From: Maratus speciosus
Taxonomy: Eukaryota; Arthropoda; Arachnida; Araneae; Salticidae
Assembly: GCA_963932465.1 (NCBI GenBank)
Contig: OZ010792.1
Location: forward strand, 1,054,001 to 1,118,000
Reading direction: 5' to 3'
Length of the DNA: 64,000 bases
The translations under genes were made by a program, and so were the position numbers. The notes under the pieces are model-generated. The model was not told the DNA's origin. It saw only the letters and a list, made by a program, of their open reading frames with translations, and searched no databases. Position 1 is the first letter of the stretch. The number at the start of each line of letters is the position of its first letter. Positions 36,742-47,581 of this stretch are shown here, in pieces.

Positions 36742-37069
36742 CAGTAGACTCGCGATTTAATGACCTTCACAGGACCTAGGCAAACAGGACGTTAAATTGA
36801 ATATTCATTAAATCAAAAGTTGCTAATTTTGGATGATTATAATGCAGTTCAAAAATACCTAACATTCTAATGCAATAAAAACTACTTATTTATACAATTA
36901 AATATATATGTATTTGTTGCATTTTGTTTAGAACTATTTTTTTTTTTAATTGTGGAATAATTTTATAAGAACTAATTTAAACATTTTGCAAAATTAAATA
37001 ATGACTTACAATAGTTAATTAACAGTTTTTGGAAAATTATGTTATACTTTTTTCTTCAGTTGAGGGCTA

Positions 37070-38740
37070 GAAACTTTCAGAATGCTGCTTTTGAGGCCTT
37101 TGATCAGCTGAAAGTAGTCATTAGAATTTTCTTCCCTTTCAAAAAAGTTTCATAGAATCTTGATGAAATCCTTTGCTTCCTTTGATGTTGGAGGTCTTTC
37201 TGGAACATCGGCAATTTCCTTGTCGGAAGAATTATTTGAAATGTCTTGTTCAGGATTGAGAAGGCTGTTGATTAAATTATATTCCGAATATTTCCTCTCA
37301 GTTTTTAACTTATCATCAATCTTAACATAGTCTTTAAATGTAAGTTTTTACAGCCATGAATCTTCAATTTCAGTGTTCTATTTTTTGGGCCCCTGAACAG
37401 TAGGTAAAATTTTCCAAGCTTGTTGATTTAAAAATCCGTCGGGATGGAAGCAAAACTGTGTTCTGAAAAACTGCTTGCCAAGTAACATTTTCTATATGAA
37501 TAGCCTCTAACGAATTCATTGTATGAGTTTTGTTTATTTCTAAGCTGATTAGAATATCATGGCTAGTTTTTTGGTACATTTTTTTTTTAAACTGTAAAAT
37601 ACCTTTATCTATACACTGTAAAATGGATGTAACATTTGAAGGAAGAAAAATAATCTTTAATGCTCTTACAGACCTGCCAACTGCTACGAAAAAATCGTAG
37701 TTGCTACGATTTGAATCTATAAACTACGATGCTACGAAAATCAGTCTCAAACTACGATTTTTTTGTTGAAAGTGGAGATCGTGGAAGGAAAACTCGAATT
37801 TTGCCTAAGGATCGTGTAAAAATCGTCAAAGAATTGCGGTAAAAAATGCGAATTTCGTCAAAAGTTTGAGATAAAAATTCATTCATTCGAGGATTTCAAG
37901 AAAGAATCGTAATAGAAAAAAGTGAATTACGATTGTAGAAAAAAATTGTGAATATCGTGAAATGATCGCAGAATACAAATCGCGAATTTCGTCAAAATTT
38001 ACTGCACTGGGCTAAAAAATTAGAACTGGGCTCCTTTTACTAATGTTAAAAGCTGCGAAACGAGAAGCTGTACAATTGTATAATAATTTTCAGAGGAAAA
38101 AAATTACTACAGTGAGTTGAAGACTGAAACCTTATTCTTTTTACGAATGTAAAAAAATAGCAGCGAAACACGAAAAACCAACCAACCAACTTCCAGATTA
38201 ATTTTAATTTTGTGTGCTACGATTTCTCATTTTCTAAGGTTGGCAGGTCTGCTCTTAGGTTTAAATTTTTGGAGGATGTACCATGCAGTTATCGATGATT
38301 AATAGGATCTATCTTTCTTTAATTTTCATTTGTTTGTCTTGCTTTTTGATTCACTCTTCAAAAATTTCTGACATGATCTATGTAGTTATTGTTTGTATAA
38401 ACTACAGGCAAAGTTTTGATTCTTTTGAAAACACTTGATTTTTCAGAAATTTGGATGACGAGCAGAGGAAGTTTTTTTGTTCCAGAGATGTTAGTTGCCA
38501 GCAGAGCAGTTAATATTTGCTTTTAAATTCCAAGTAATTTTCACGGAGTTGTTGTTAGGTGCATTGTCCTTGCTAGAGCGTGGATAAGAAAGAGGGGAGG
38601 AGGGGGCAGAGCTAACCAACATCTGAAAAGGTCAGAAGAAGAAATAGTTTTGTTAGATGATTTCCTTTAGACGTCTTGGAAAAATTGAATACAGTGTGCA
38701 GTTTCTCCATATTCTCTGGAAAGTCGCTAAATCAAGCGAT
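37070..38740 (-). pseudogene. pogo/Tigger DDE transposase, broken and interrupted
   Basis: On the minus strand, fragments come in the order of a Tigger-type DDE transposase. These are SEIFEE with IKKQDKQMK, then ILLIIDNCMVHPPKFK (the L-x-D-N-C-x-x-H-P catalytic block, around 38270-38330). After the inserted element come FLPSNVTSILQCIDKGIL (the F-L-P-x-N-x-T-S-x-x-Q-x-x-D-x-G block, about 37590-37650), then NSLEAIHIENVTWQAVFQNT and an acidic C-terminal region ending near 37075. The family cuts and pastes DNA at TA sites using DDD/DDE residues; the Asp residues of both blocks are still readable. Several stops and shifts and the 583-base insertion make it non-functional. No N-terminal CENP-B-type helix-turn-helix is seen. 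Confidence 0.8.
37669..38251. mobile_element. TIR transposon with 6-bp target duplication, copy 2
   Basis: Ends match copy 1 at 15257-16809 closely, including ACTGCTACGAAAAAATCGTA on the left and GGTTGGCAGGTCTG on the right. CTCTTA is duplicated at 37663-37668 and 38252-38257. It lacks most of the internal minisatellite, so it is an internal-deletion form of the same family. It interrupts the pogo transposase. Confidence 0.88.
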
Positions 38741-38904
38741 GAAAAACACTATAAGTATTGAGAAATGATCAGGACCTCATTCAATGGTCGCTAAATTGGG
38801 GATCGTAAAATTGAGAGTCTACTGTATAATACCTATGCTATCTTTTGATGGTAATTATGTAAAAGTGAGAAGGCTTTGTATCTGTTGCTTTTTCCAGACA
38901 AACA

Positions 38905-39145
38905 GGCCCCACCATTGGCCGAGAGGTTCTGCTATCAGTTTGGTAGATGGGAGGTACTGAGTTCGAACCCAATTGTGCCCGTTGGCCTAATCGTTCAAAG
39001 TTTTCTGTGGTTTTCTTCGAACCTGGGATATCCTTGTGTAAATACAGTTTAGGTTCCCATAGAAAAAGACCCCACGGAGGGCACCCTCCCTCTGGCCTAT
39101 TTATACCCCACGTGTAGATAATCGTCTGTCACGAACAGCATCTTT
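38905..39145 (+). mobile_element. tRNA-derived SINE
   Basis: The head holds a pol III box A-like phrase (TTGGCCGAGAGGTTCTG, 38915 on) and about 45 bases later a box B-like GAGTTCGAACCC, as in a Leu/Ser-type tRNA. The body continues with GTTTTCTGTGGTTTTC. The ten bases CAGACAAACA occur at 38895-38904 and 39146-39155, a probable target duplication. About 240 bases. The right border is a little uncertain because no A-rich tail is present. Confidence 0.75.
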
Positions 39146-39155
39146 CAGACAAACA

Positions 39156-40299
39156 CCAATGCTTATAAAATGTTTCTGATTCAGTCTTTAACTGATACCA
39201 TGTTTTTAACCACTGTAAACTGAAGATACTAAATACAAATATTAAAAATTCAGGTGTCCATTACAAATCTTTTGGTGCCATGGTGACTCCCTTGATAATG
39301 TCATTTATTTTTCATTCCATTAAAGTGGATTGCAGTTTTTATTTTATATAGACTGAAGGAATGTTATAAAATATATATTTGTCATATCATACTGATTAAG
39401 TTTAAGCCTTTGCAAAAATGCTACACCCTATTCTGATTGATTCAGGAATTATTAATTTAGCCAAATTTATGTGTGGGCCACAAAAGCTTGGGATCAGTGT
39501 AACAAAGAAAGTTTTAACAATTAGTAAAATTTTAAATGTAAGATTGATAAGTATCTATTACAAGCAGAAGTTTTTTTTTTCTCTACTGTTGTTTCTGATA
39601 TCAAAGGGACATATAAGGGATATATAAATAAAGAAGGCAGTCCACCAGAACATTTTTTAAATTTCAGTTAAATGTGTTAATTTGCAGTTTTTCTTGTTAG
39701 AGAAAAGTGTTCAATGCTACTGTATGGACTGCAAAATTATAATTAAAAAATTCTACAGTATTTATCCCTTGACATGAAACTTTGATACCACTGTTACAAT
39801 ATTTTATTCTTAGAAAGTCCCCCCCCCCCCCTACATCCTGTGAAAGGTCAATCCATTTCAAAGCAGCTGCATCCCAAAATACTTGGTTTACAATTTGGAA
39901 AAGACTTAACAATGGAACTGAACTTTCATGATGTAATTGATGATGAATTAAAGAGATGAACCATGAGGAAAGTCTTCCTGAAGCAGATAAATATCCCACT
40001 GGAAAGCTTTAGATTTTCAAAAAGAATAATTGTATTAGCCTATTAAAATAGTAAACTTATTTCTAATTGTACTGTATATGAAACAAAATTTAAAAAGAGG
40101 TAAAATATTTGGGAAAACAGGCTCAGTCCTACTGTATCTAATGAAAAGGTAGACCATGCCAGTAGTAATAAGGCTAATTTGTTCAGAGTACTTCTAAAAA
40201 AATTTAATCAAGCTGATTATTACTTATATATATGTCTCTGCTTCTGAGAACTGTTGAATAATGATTTGTAAAACTATATGAAAATCACTTGAATACATC
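39156..40299. other. Intron stretch, nothing recognised
   Basis: AT-rich with a C run near 39819-39830; no element ends or gene features. Confidence 0.5.
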
Positions 40300-40562
40300 A
40301 AACTAAATTAATATTTACTTAAAGTGATAAAATAGTTTTAACAAGGCATAAAATTACCTTTATTTATTCATATTAGACATATGTTTCATTGCTCAACCTA
40401 TTTTAAATTTTAAAAAATTTTGCGAAAATATTTGTATCATATTTATTATTGATAATGTTGCCATCGAAGCAATGAAACACATATCTAATATGAATAAATA
40501 AAGGTAATTTTATGCCTTGTTAAAACTATTTTATCACTTTAAGTAAATATTAATTTAGTTTA
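40300..40562. mobile_element. Palindromic foldback MITE close to the last LAMP exon
   Basis: Arms 40300-40394 and 40468-40562 are inverted near-identical copies (AAACTAAATTAATATTTACT at the outer left), separated by about 73 bases. It lies 68 bases upstream of the last LAMP exon. ATGATTTGTAA appears at 40261 and 40563, but the first is 29 bases from the arm, so I do not call it a target duplication. Confidence 0.85.
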
Positions 40563-40630
40563 ATGATTTGTAAGTTTATGAGAAATAGGCTAAATAGTTT
40601 TTAAATTTTTTTATGTTTGATCTCATTTAG

Positions 40631-40809
40631 TTCATCGCTGTAGTCAGGTGGTCATTGGAGGACCCGATGAAGAACCTTTTGTTCAAGATGAGACAGTTCC
40701 TTTGGCAGTCGGCTGTACCCTGGCTCTAATAACTCTGCTGATACTGGTTGGATTTTCAGTCCATAGAGCTTACAATGCTGCTAAGGTGGATTATAACACC
40801 ATGGAATAA
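40631..40809 (+). CDS. Lamp1: LAMP-like gene, last exon: fourth cysteine, membrane span and sorting tail
   Basis: Starts after CATTTAG, completes an Ile codon from the previous exon and reads HRCSQVVIGGPDEEPFVQ, then a membrane span of about 23 residues (VPLAVGCTLALITLLILVGF and on), then the tail HRAYNAAKVDYNTME and TAA. The cysteine in HRC is the fourth luminal cysteine, expected to pair with YFC of the previous exon. The short basic-start tail ends in YNTM plus one residue. This fits the Y-x-x-hydrophobic signal placed close to the membrane that AP complexes read to send LAMPs to lysosomes. The position and length of span and tail are those of the family. A possible internal donor (AAG before GTGGAT) just ahead of the YNTM codons is discussed with the 43172 exon. 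Confidence 0.93.
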
Positions 40810-42436
40810 CTTTGTTTATTCCATCCTGTTATCAATTGTGAAAGCATGAGAGGAATGTTGTGTAAGGTATCAGTTTCATTTGCAACTTATGCCTTATGCC
40901 AGTGTGGTCCAACTTTTTTTTTTCCTTTAAATATTTAATTAATTTTTCTTCAAGCACATTTATATTTGCATTTTTAAACATCTATTTTGTAAAGAATTTA
41001 TTTCATTTTGTAATTGAAGCCTCAAATATATTTACCTTAACAGGAGACAATTCAATTTTACGGTCATAATTCTGAGTAACCTTTTCAAATGTGTGATTGT
41101 TTTTGTAATATTATTATAATTATTAGTAATTATATTATTATCGGTTTTAAATTTAAAAATGACATGAACTAATTTGAGACTATAACTATCTGTTTAGAAC
41201 CTTATATTTGTATAAAATGGACTATCCTTCATCCTGTATATGTACATATCAGACCCTGATCATAACAAGCTGGGGTTCTGGGGCAAAATGAGACTTCAGA
41301 TGTACCTGTCCAATTACAAGTGATCTCACTGCAACAGTTGTAAATTTAAGATTTGGAATTTGAAGGATCTCTCTAGTCTGGGGCAATGTTGCAACTTGTA
41401 CTTGTCTTTAAAAATATAGATTTCAAAAGATTTATAAAAAAAATATTCTATATCAATCTGCTTATTATTTTAATTAAATCATGAAATAAATAAAATTTAG
41501 AAAAATAAGTTTGCAGCAAATTAAAAAAAATAATAATAAGTAATTGTTCAAAATTTTGTTTGAGGTATTAAATTATGTAATATATACAATATTGATAAAT
41601 ATTGAAAATAGATTAATAATTATGTATAAACATTTTTATAATAGAAAACATTTTCTGCATGTGAAATTTGTAAATTATCTTAATTTAAAATATTATACAA
41701 TCCTGTTGTATTTGTATTTAATTGTGTATTATCAATCTCTGATAAGATATATTAAAAGTGTATAATTTAACTTTGAAATTTACTGAAGTTAAACCATATG
41801 CACTTCAAGATATTTAAAAACCATATATTGAATGCATCTTCCCCCATCCCTTTTCACAGCAGAGCCACTGGAATCTAAAAAGTTCAGTTGATAACTCGGA
41901 GTTATGTAGAGGGAAGTAGAAACTCCCTTTATTATACTTTTTTTTTTCTTTTTACTGAATAGAATTCTCTTAAAATACAGTGTTTATGTTTTATGAATTG
42001 CTAACTGCTGGTATTTTAAATTATGTTTGAATGAATTGAATTTTCTCCTGTAAGTTCTATTTTTTGTAAATTAAAAAGTGATGTTATGCAGGTTTCCCTC
42101 AATTTATGTGGTTTCAATGAGTGCAGTCATTTTTTCTTAGATCCTCGATCAATGCATGGAAAATTTGGAATAGTGCACAAAGCACAGAATGAGTAATCTC
42201 ATTTTGCCAATCAAACAGTGTTGAATTATTAGGAAACTAAAACAAACATCTGGCAAGAAATGTGATGATCAGGCAAAGGTCCTTATGCAGAATGAACATA
42301 AAATCGTCTTTTTAATGTTTCTTGATTGTCACTTATTAAATACACACATTAATGTTAATAGAAATTCATGTAAATTAGATAACTTTTATTTTAAAAGTTT
42401 CTAATCAAACTGTAATGTGTACTTTCTAACAATAAA
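40810..42436 (+). other. Probable 3' UTR of the LAMP-like gene with candidate poly(A) signals
   Basis: AT-rich, no open frame of note. Candidate AATAAA signals lie at 41485-41490, 41489-41494 and 42431-42436. Several more lie further on, so the end is uncertain. No transposon ends are visible between the stop codon and 42436, unlike the introns, which is mild support for an exonic 3' UTR. Confidence 0.45.
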
Positions 42437-45400
42437 ACATCAAAAACAATATTGTAGTACATTTTTATATTATTTGAGTATAGTGGATTTTAAGAAAGTT
42501 GCCTGCAGATCTAGTGTAGATTTTCCAGTTGAATGCTTCAATTAGTGTGGTAATATAGCAGGAACGATTAACCACACTTATTGAAGGAAACCTGTATTGC
42601 CTTTTTATACTCATTTAATAAGTAGTTAGTTCTGAGGAAAATGCGCTACTCGGAAGCTAAAAGCTGCGAGACTGCGGGTATTTAGAACAAACTTTTGAAT
42701 GTATGTATTCTTTACTTTTAGTTAGATAAATTTAAATGTAGTTCAAACAAGTATAGTGATAGCTATGAGAAAAACATAATTTCTTTACAACAGTAACTGT
42801 TGTTTGTCTAAAATCTAATCTTTGTCTTGTGTGATTCTTGTCCATGTGCAACAGAAGTTTTCTATTGTTGAAAAAAAAGATATTGAATGTAAATGTAATA
42901 CTAAATGCAGAACTCAAAATTGTTGAAACTTTAATGTTTCCCGATTATGGAATTTCCCTGAATTTGGAGTCATGAGTGAGGATTGAGCTACATGAATTAC
43001 AGACGTTATAAAATTAAAATTATTTATGTTATCATTTCATATTTATGTTATTATTATTATTATAAGTATCAGTTTTAAAATTATAAATTTCTTAATTCAA
43101 AAGTGATATATTTTTGTTGTTGAATATTTCTTTACTGTAACTGCATTCTTTAACATATTCTGTTTCTCTAGGACAATAAAATACCAAATTTAAATCGTCC
43201 GCTTTTCAGATTCTACTTCTAGGTAATGTATATATCTCTTTTTGTTTATTTTTATCGTGTGAGACATTAAATAAGTGAAGATAAAAAGTCAAAGCAATGT
43301 ATATATTTCCTTTTCATCATGTGATATAAAGGAAGAAAATACATGTTAGGTTTGGATATTTTAGCATTTAAATTGAGATCAATGCTGTATATTTGAAAGT
43401 ATAGTGTTTAATTTATAAATTTCGAGTTTGAGTAATATGTCCTATTCTACAAAATGTTTGAATATTCTAAAATAAAAATTTAAAAAATCATAATAGAGTT
43501 AAAAATGTACCATGCCGATTTTTGTTAAAATTTTAACTTATTCAACACTCTTTTCATGTCTTTCAAAATATTAAATACATTGAACATGTTATTTAAAGCT
43601 TATTTTTGATAATATAATAGCTTTATTGAATATGGTTTTACAAATTCTACTCAATTTAACTGAGGTAAATTTACACTTTCTTATATTTTGAGTGGTTTAA
43701 TATATTTGTTTTTATCAAATTTGAGGAATTGAACATACTGCTTGTGTAAGTCCACGGTTAGTGTAGAAGAATTTTATTCTGCGTGTAAACTTTTTCTGTG
43801 ATCATTTTTTAAAAACACTTTTTTTTTATAACAAATACAAAAACAAAAAAATATTATTAGTATTTGTATATGATTAAGGGTTTAATATAATTATGTAGAA
43901 TTAATCCAATGTAGCCAGTTGGGCCACACTGCCTTATGTACATATATCAAATTTTGTGTGGTAGGATTTCAACTCATTGTCTTTTTTTTTTTCCCTCAAA
44001 CAATTACACTTGTTCAAATTTAATAGTAAAAACATATACTCTCCATTAAGGTTTGTATTTTGACTAATCAATATATTTCTTCATTTTTTTTTAAACTGGT
44101 GGCATTTAGTTTGAAAAGAAGAAAATTAAGAGTTTTTATTAAATATACTAAAGTAGGAATGTGTTTCGTGTGTTTTTAAATGTAGAATTCCTGTAAACAC
44201 TTGCTCTGTTTGTTGATGTAATTAATAAAATATATTTTTTTTTTCTTTTACCTCAATTTAAAGTAATTTTACATCAGTATTGATATATATTTATTTTTAA
44301 ATAAGATGCTTTGTATTCATTGGTTATCCCCAGTTGCATTTAGTATGTCACTTTTTATATTCAGTTTTGGAGATTTTGTAAACATAATTAATTAGGCCAT
44401 TAAACATTACTGGAGAATAAATTAATAAAATTCTGAATATTAAATTATTTAGATGACAAAATGAAACAAACTTCTGTAAATATATTCATTTTCTCATACA
44501 GGAATTATTTTTAAATAAGTGAAAAATTATTTGTTCCCCTAAAATGGATTGTTAAGAACAAATTTTTAAAAGCATTTCTAGAAAAATGAACCTCATTTAA
44601 TGTTCACAAGAAAAAAAATATGATTAGCATTAGTTAAATAGTTTTGTGATAATTTAAGTATTATTAACATAAAGTAAATAATACAGAAAACATATTTTCT
44701 TCCATTCTTGTCTAAATTCAGGAATTTCATAAAAAATAGATATATAAGTTTTACATGGACTATTTTTGCTTAGGTGAAGCACACTTCTTAAGACTTTCCT
44801 ATAAATAGGATTACCACAAGTGACTCTTTGCAACTATTTTCGATCTGCAAATGTTTTTAACTAAAAAATATTGTAAAAACAACCATCTAATATACATGCC
44901 AAGATAAGCTTTTTTTTTCTAAAATTTCAAAGAATTCTTTTCAATGATACAAGCATGAAAGTTTTAAGCATTTTTGTGAATACCTTTCTGTCTGTTTTTC
45001 AGATCAGTATAAAAGCGTTGAGAAATCATCACTGTGTATCTGTTAATATTATGATAATTTTGTATTTGTATGGAATTCAATTATTCAATTTTTTTTTTTT
45101 TTTTTTTTGCACTTCCATGCCTGATGATACTTTCTCTAAGCCAATCTTGCAAAATTTTGCCCAGAAAATATGTTAATAACTTTTTATGTTTTGTAATTAA
45201 GAGTGCTATTTTGTATCTATGTTAGCTATTTTTGCATTATTATTTAAGTGAATATTTTAATGGTTTGTACTACTAAAGCAGCAATTTTGGTCGAACTATT
45301 CTTAGGTCAACCCAGTATAAAAGTTCTAAACAAATGAAATTTTTCGTATAGATGAACTGTCTATTTTCTTTGTGACATTTAGCAATTGTCATTGCACTTC

Positions 45401-45593
45401 ACTATGAAAAACAGCTATTTTTACTGTCACTTTCCTTTATCTGTGGTTTATTTTGTTAGCAAGAAAATGTAACTGAAGATAAGCAATGAGCCAAAAACTA
45501 TTACTATGTACCAAAAACTACTATTTGTTGATTGTGTTTTTGTTAATTGAGTACCTACAATTAAATCATCTAGATTTTCAAAATTTTTAAATA
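42437..45593. other. 3' flank, no gene except the candidate 43172 exon
   Basis: Very AT-rich with T runs (near 45091-45108) and many stray AATAAA hexamers. No transposon ends that I recognise. Confidence 0.45.
43172..43222 (+). CDS. Candidate alternative last exon for the LAMP-like tail
   Basis: A good pyrimidine tract and CTCTAG end at 43171. From 43172, in phase 0, the frame reads DNKIPNLNRPLFRFYF and stops at TAG (43220-43222), followed at once by GTAATG, a plausible donor. If splicing left the last LAMP exon at the AAG|GTGGAT site at the Ala-Ala-Lys codons, the tail VDYNTME would be replaced by this 16-residue tail in the correct frame. The donor is weak (+3 to +6 GGAT), the exon is short, and the constitutive stop comes first, so this is a hypothesis. 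It parallels the alternative C-terminal exons of vertebrate LAMP2. Confidence 0.3.
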   Translation, partial: DNKIPNLNRPLFRFYF

Positions 45594-46443
45594 CAGTCGA
45601 ACCTCTATTTAACGAAGTCGCTAAATCCCGAAAAAAAGTTCGTTATATGGAAAATTCATTAAATAGAGAGTCACCTTTTAAAATACTTTAAACTATATAA
45701 AACATATTTTAAGTCCATAAACACTAAATATAATTTAAAAAAGTATTTGGTCACACTTTTTTTTATAATATATATCTATTTCTTTTATTTATTTTACTCA
45801 TCAAAAATAAATCTGGAAGGGAAATAAGAATGAAACAAAACATTGTCTAAAAATAAATTGTATTTTCAGTTAAAAAAATAATTTTACATTAAAATCACGG
45901 TTGATAAGCTGTTTGGAGGAACACCAAATTTTAAAGCAATATTCTTTTCCTCCACGCCTTTATCGACCTCATCAAGTATTTTTTTGTTTGTTTGTTTGAT
46001 GCTCAGGCACTTTCGATCTGACATTTTCGAGCTACAAGAACCGAAATTACCAGCTTGACTGATCAACAATCTAGAAAACGGGAGACTCTAGTTTAGGGAC
46101 ACGGTACAGCTCCATTGAGGATTAAAGATTGAAAGTTTGCACTTCTTGTATGAAAAGCAAAGAATCACAGCGACTGTGGTGTTCTCGGTGAGTTAGGTGC
46201 CTGGTAAGACCTGTTCCTGGTCATTGATCATCATAAAATGTGTTAAAAGAAAGAATAAGTTTGAAATGCCTAGTAATATTTTGAGAAATAGGAAGAAAAA
46301 AAAATTAGATCCCACGAAAAAGTTCGTTAAATAGAGAATGCAATTCGCTATTTGGAGGTTATTTTACGAAGAAATTCGTAAAATGTTCTTGGTTCCAAGG
46401 AAAAGTTTGCAAAATAGAGGTTCGTTAAATAGAGGTCCGACTG
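45594..46443 (-). mobile_element. pogo/Tigger-like element with an HTH remnant
   Basis: Ends CAGTCGAACCTCTATTTAAC and, reversed, CAGTCGGACCTCTATTTAAC, with TA on both sides (45592-45593 and 46444-46445). Further GTTAAATAGAG/CTATTTAACGAA-type motifs lie just inside. At 850 bases it is an internally deleted form of a larger pogo element. Confidence 0.9.
45890..46033 (-). pseudogene. N-terminal CENP-B-type helix-turn-helix of a pogo transposase
   Basis: Minus-strand frame within 45884-46069 reads SDRKCLSIKQ, then KKILDEVDKGVEEKNIALKF and GVPPNSLSTVI. The pattern L-x-I-K-x-K-x-x-I-L-x-x-V-x-x-G, then I-A-x-x-F-G-V-P-x-x-S-L-S-T-I, is the DNA-binding helix-turn-helix at the start of pogo/Tigger and CENP-B proteins. 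The rest of the transposase is missing. Confidence 0.85.
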
Positions 46444-46624
46444 TATATGTTAAGTAATTTGAATTCATAGTTATTATTTTTAAGTTTATAAAGTCTATGA
46501 TCTAAAAAATTATGTAAATTACTTTAAATAAAAGTTTGTTGTTAAAAAAAAAAGTTTCTGTAATTTTTTAATTATTTTATTTTTCTGATTGCTCATATGA
46601 TTGATATGTTATAGAATCAGTGTT

Positions 46625-47581
46625 AAACTAGTCGGATGTGGCAATCTCAAAACTCTCTTCTATCTCATACATGATAATACTTCCTGAAAAATGCAGCCCC
46701 ACCGGTTAGGTGATTTACACCAAAATCTTAATTAACAACAACTTGCGTCAACTTCTAACTCAATTTGAAGTTGGATCAAATTACGTGCATTCATTTTTGA
46801 GCTATTGTGATAATCGGGAATAATGCAGCACAGCAGTGCCACCTGTTGGTCGATTTACACCAAAAAGTTATCTGAATCTGAAGTTTTCTGAAAATCCTTG
46901 CCTTAGTTCTTGAGATAAAGCTGTCGTGGAAATCGTGAATAATACAACATAGCAGTGCCACCTGCTGGGCTCCCTTTTTCTTTCCCTCTCTTAAACTAGT
47001 ATGTTGTGGCCATCACAAAACTTTCTTCTATATAAATCACGTCAATTAAATCATTTAAATAGTACAAGAAATTACATCCATTTAGCACCCATTCATATCA
47101 AAGCGTATCTGAATTTGAAGTTTAACGAAAATTCGTGCACTAGTTCTTAGAGAGCTGAAATTCTGAAAAATGTAGCATAACCTGTTGAGCGATTGACACC
47201 AAAATGTATAAAACGTAAATTTATGTCAAGGACTCACTGAATCTGAAGTTTGATGAAAATCTGTGCTTTAGTTCTGGAGATTGAGCTATTGTGGAAATCG
47301 TAAAAAGGCTGCACAGCAGCGCCACCTGTCAAGCGATTGATGCCGAAGCGAGTCAGCACCCATTTATATCAGGAACTAACTGAATATAAGTTTTTATTAA
47401 ATTCCTTGCATTAGTTCTTGAGATAGAACGCTCACAAAATTTGTGTCACTTACATACAGACAGAGAGACATAGACATTTTGTAAAAACGTGTTTTTTGCA
47501 ATCGCTGACCCCTAAAACATCTAAATCCGTCGAAAATTTTCACGAGTCCAATACTTTCTTCTTTAAAGGTAGAAGAAAGTA
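46625..47581 (+). mobile_element. Helitron/Helentron-like element (family A), opposite orientation
   Basis: Starts AAACTAGTCGGATGTGGCAA, the counterpart of the reversed right end of the 6038-7887 element, with TCTCTTCTAT soon after. It ends with hairpin 47552-47581 (TACTTTCTTCT, 8-base loop, inverse). Next to it is an ACAGACAGAGAGACATAGAC stretch. A second start-like motif (AAACTAGTATGTTGTGGCCA) at 46994 suggests two joined copies. Tandem units of about 130-150 bases with CAGTGCCACCTG and TTAGTTCTTGAGAT fill the middle. Confidence 0.7.

Larger units (their letters stand above)
36742..38824 (-). mobile_element. pogo/Tigger element, decayed, with another transposon inside
   Basis: Ends CAGTAGACTCGCGATTTAAT and, reversed, CAGTAGACTCTCAATTTTAC, with TA on both sides (36740-36741 and 38825-38826). 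It holds a broken transposase on the minus strand, itself split by the 37669-38251 insertion. Without that insertion the element is 1.5 kb. Confidence 0.88.
554..42436 (+). other. Lamp1: LAMP-family gene, overall span
   Basis: This entry describes the whole gene model; exons are listed separately. Exons of 273, 40, 125, 120, 82, 186 and 179 bases have AG/GT borders, and the codon phases agree at every junction (0, 1, 0, 0, 1, 1). Together they give 1005 bases, 334 codons plus TAA. Family knowledge: LAMP proteins are heavily glycosylated type I membrane proteins of late endosomes and lysosomes that protect the membrane and help fusion and autophagy. Seen here: one luminal LAMP domain with four cysteines (KIC, KGKC, YFC, HRC), one membrane span and a YNTM tail. 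The usual long Ser/Thr/Pro mucin hinge is very short (exon 2), and no signal peptide exon is visible, so the model is incomplete at the 5' end. The family is clear; which LAMP paralogue this is cannot be settled, so the symbol is provisional. Confidence 0.8.

Noticed and set aside
38905..38975. Functional tRNA gene
   Set aside because: Box A/B-like motifs are present but no cloverleaf with a plausible acceptor stem can be drawn; the flanking duplication fits a SINE.
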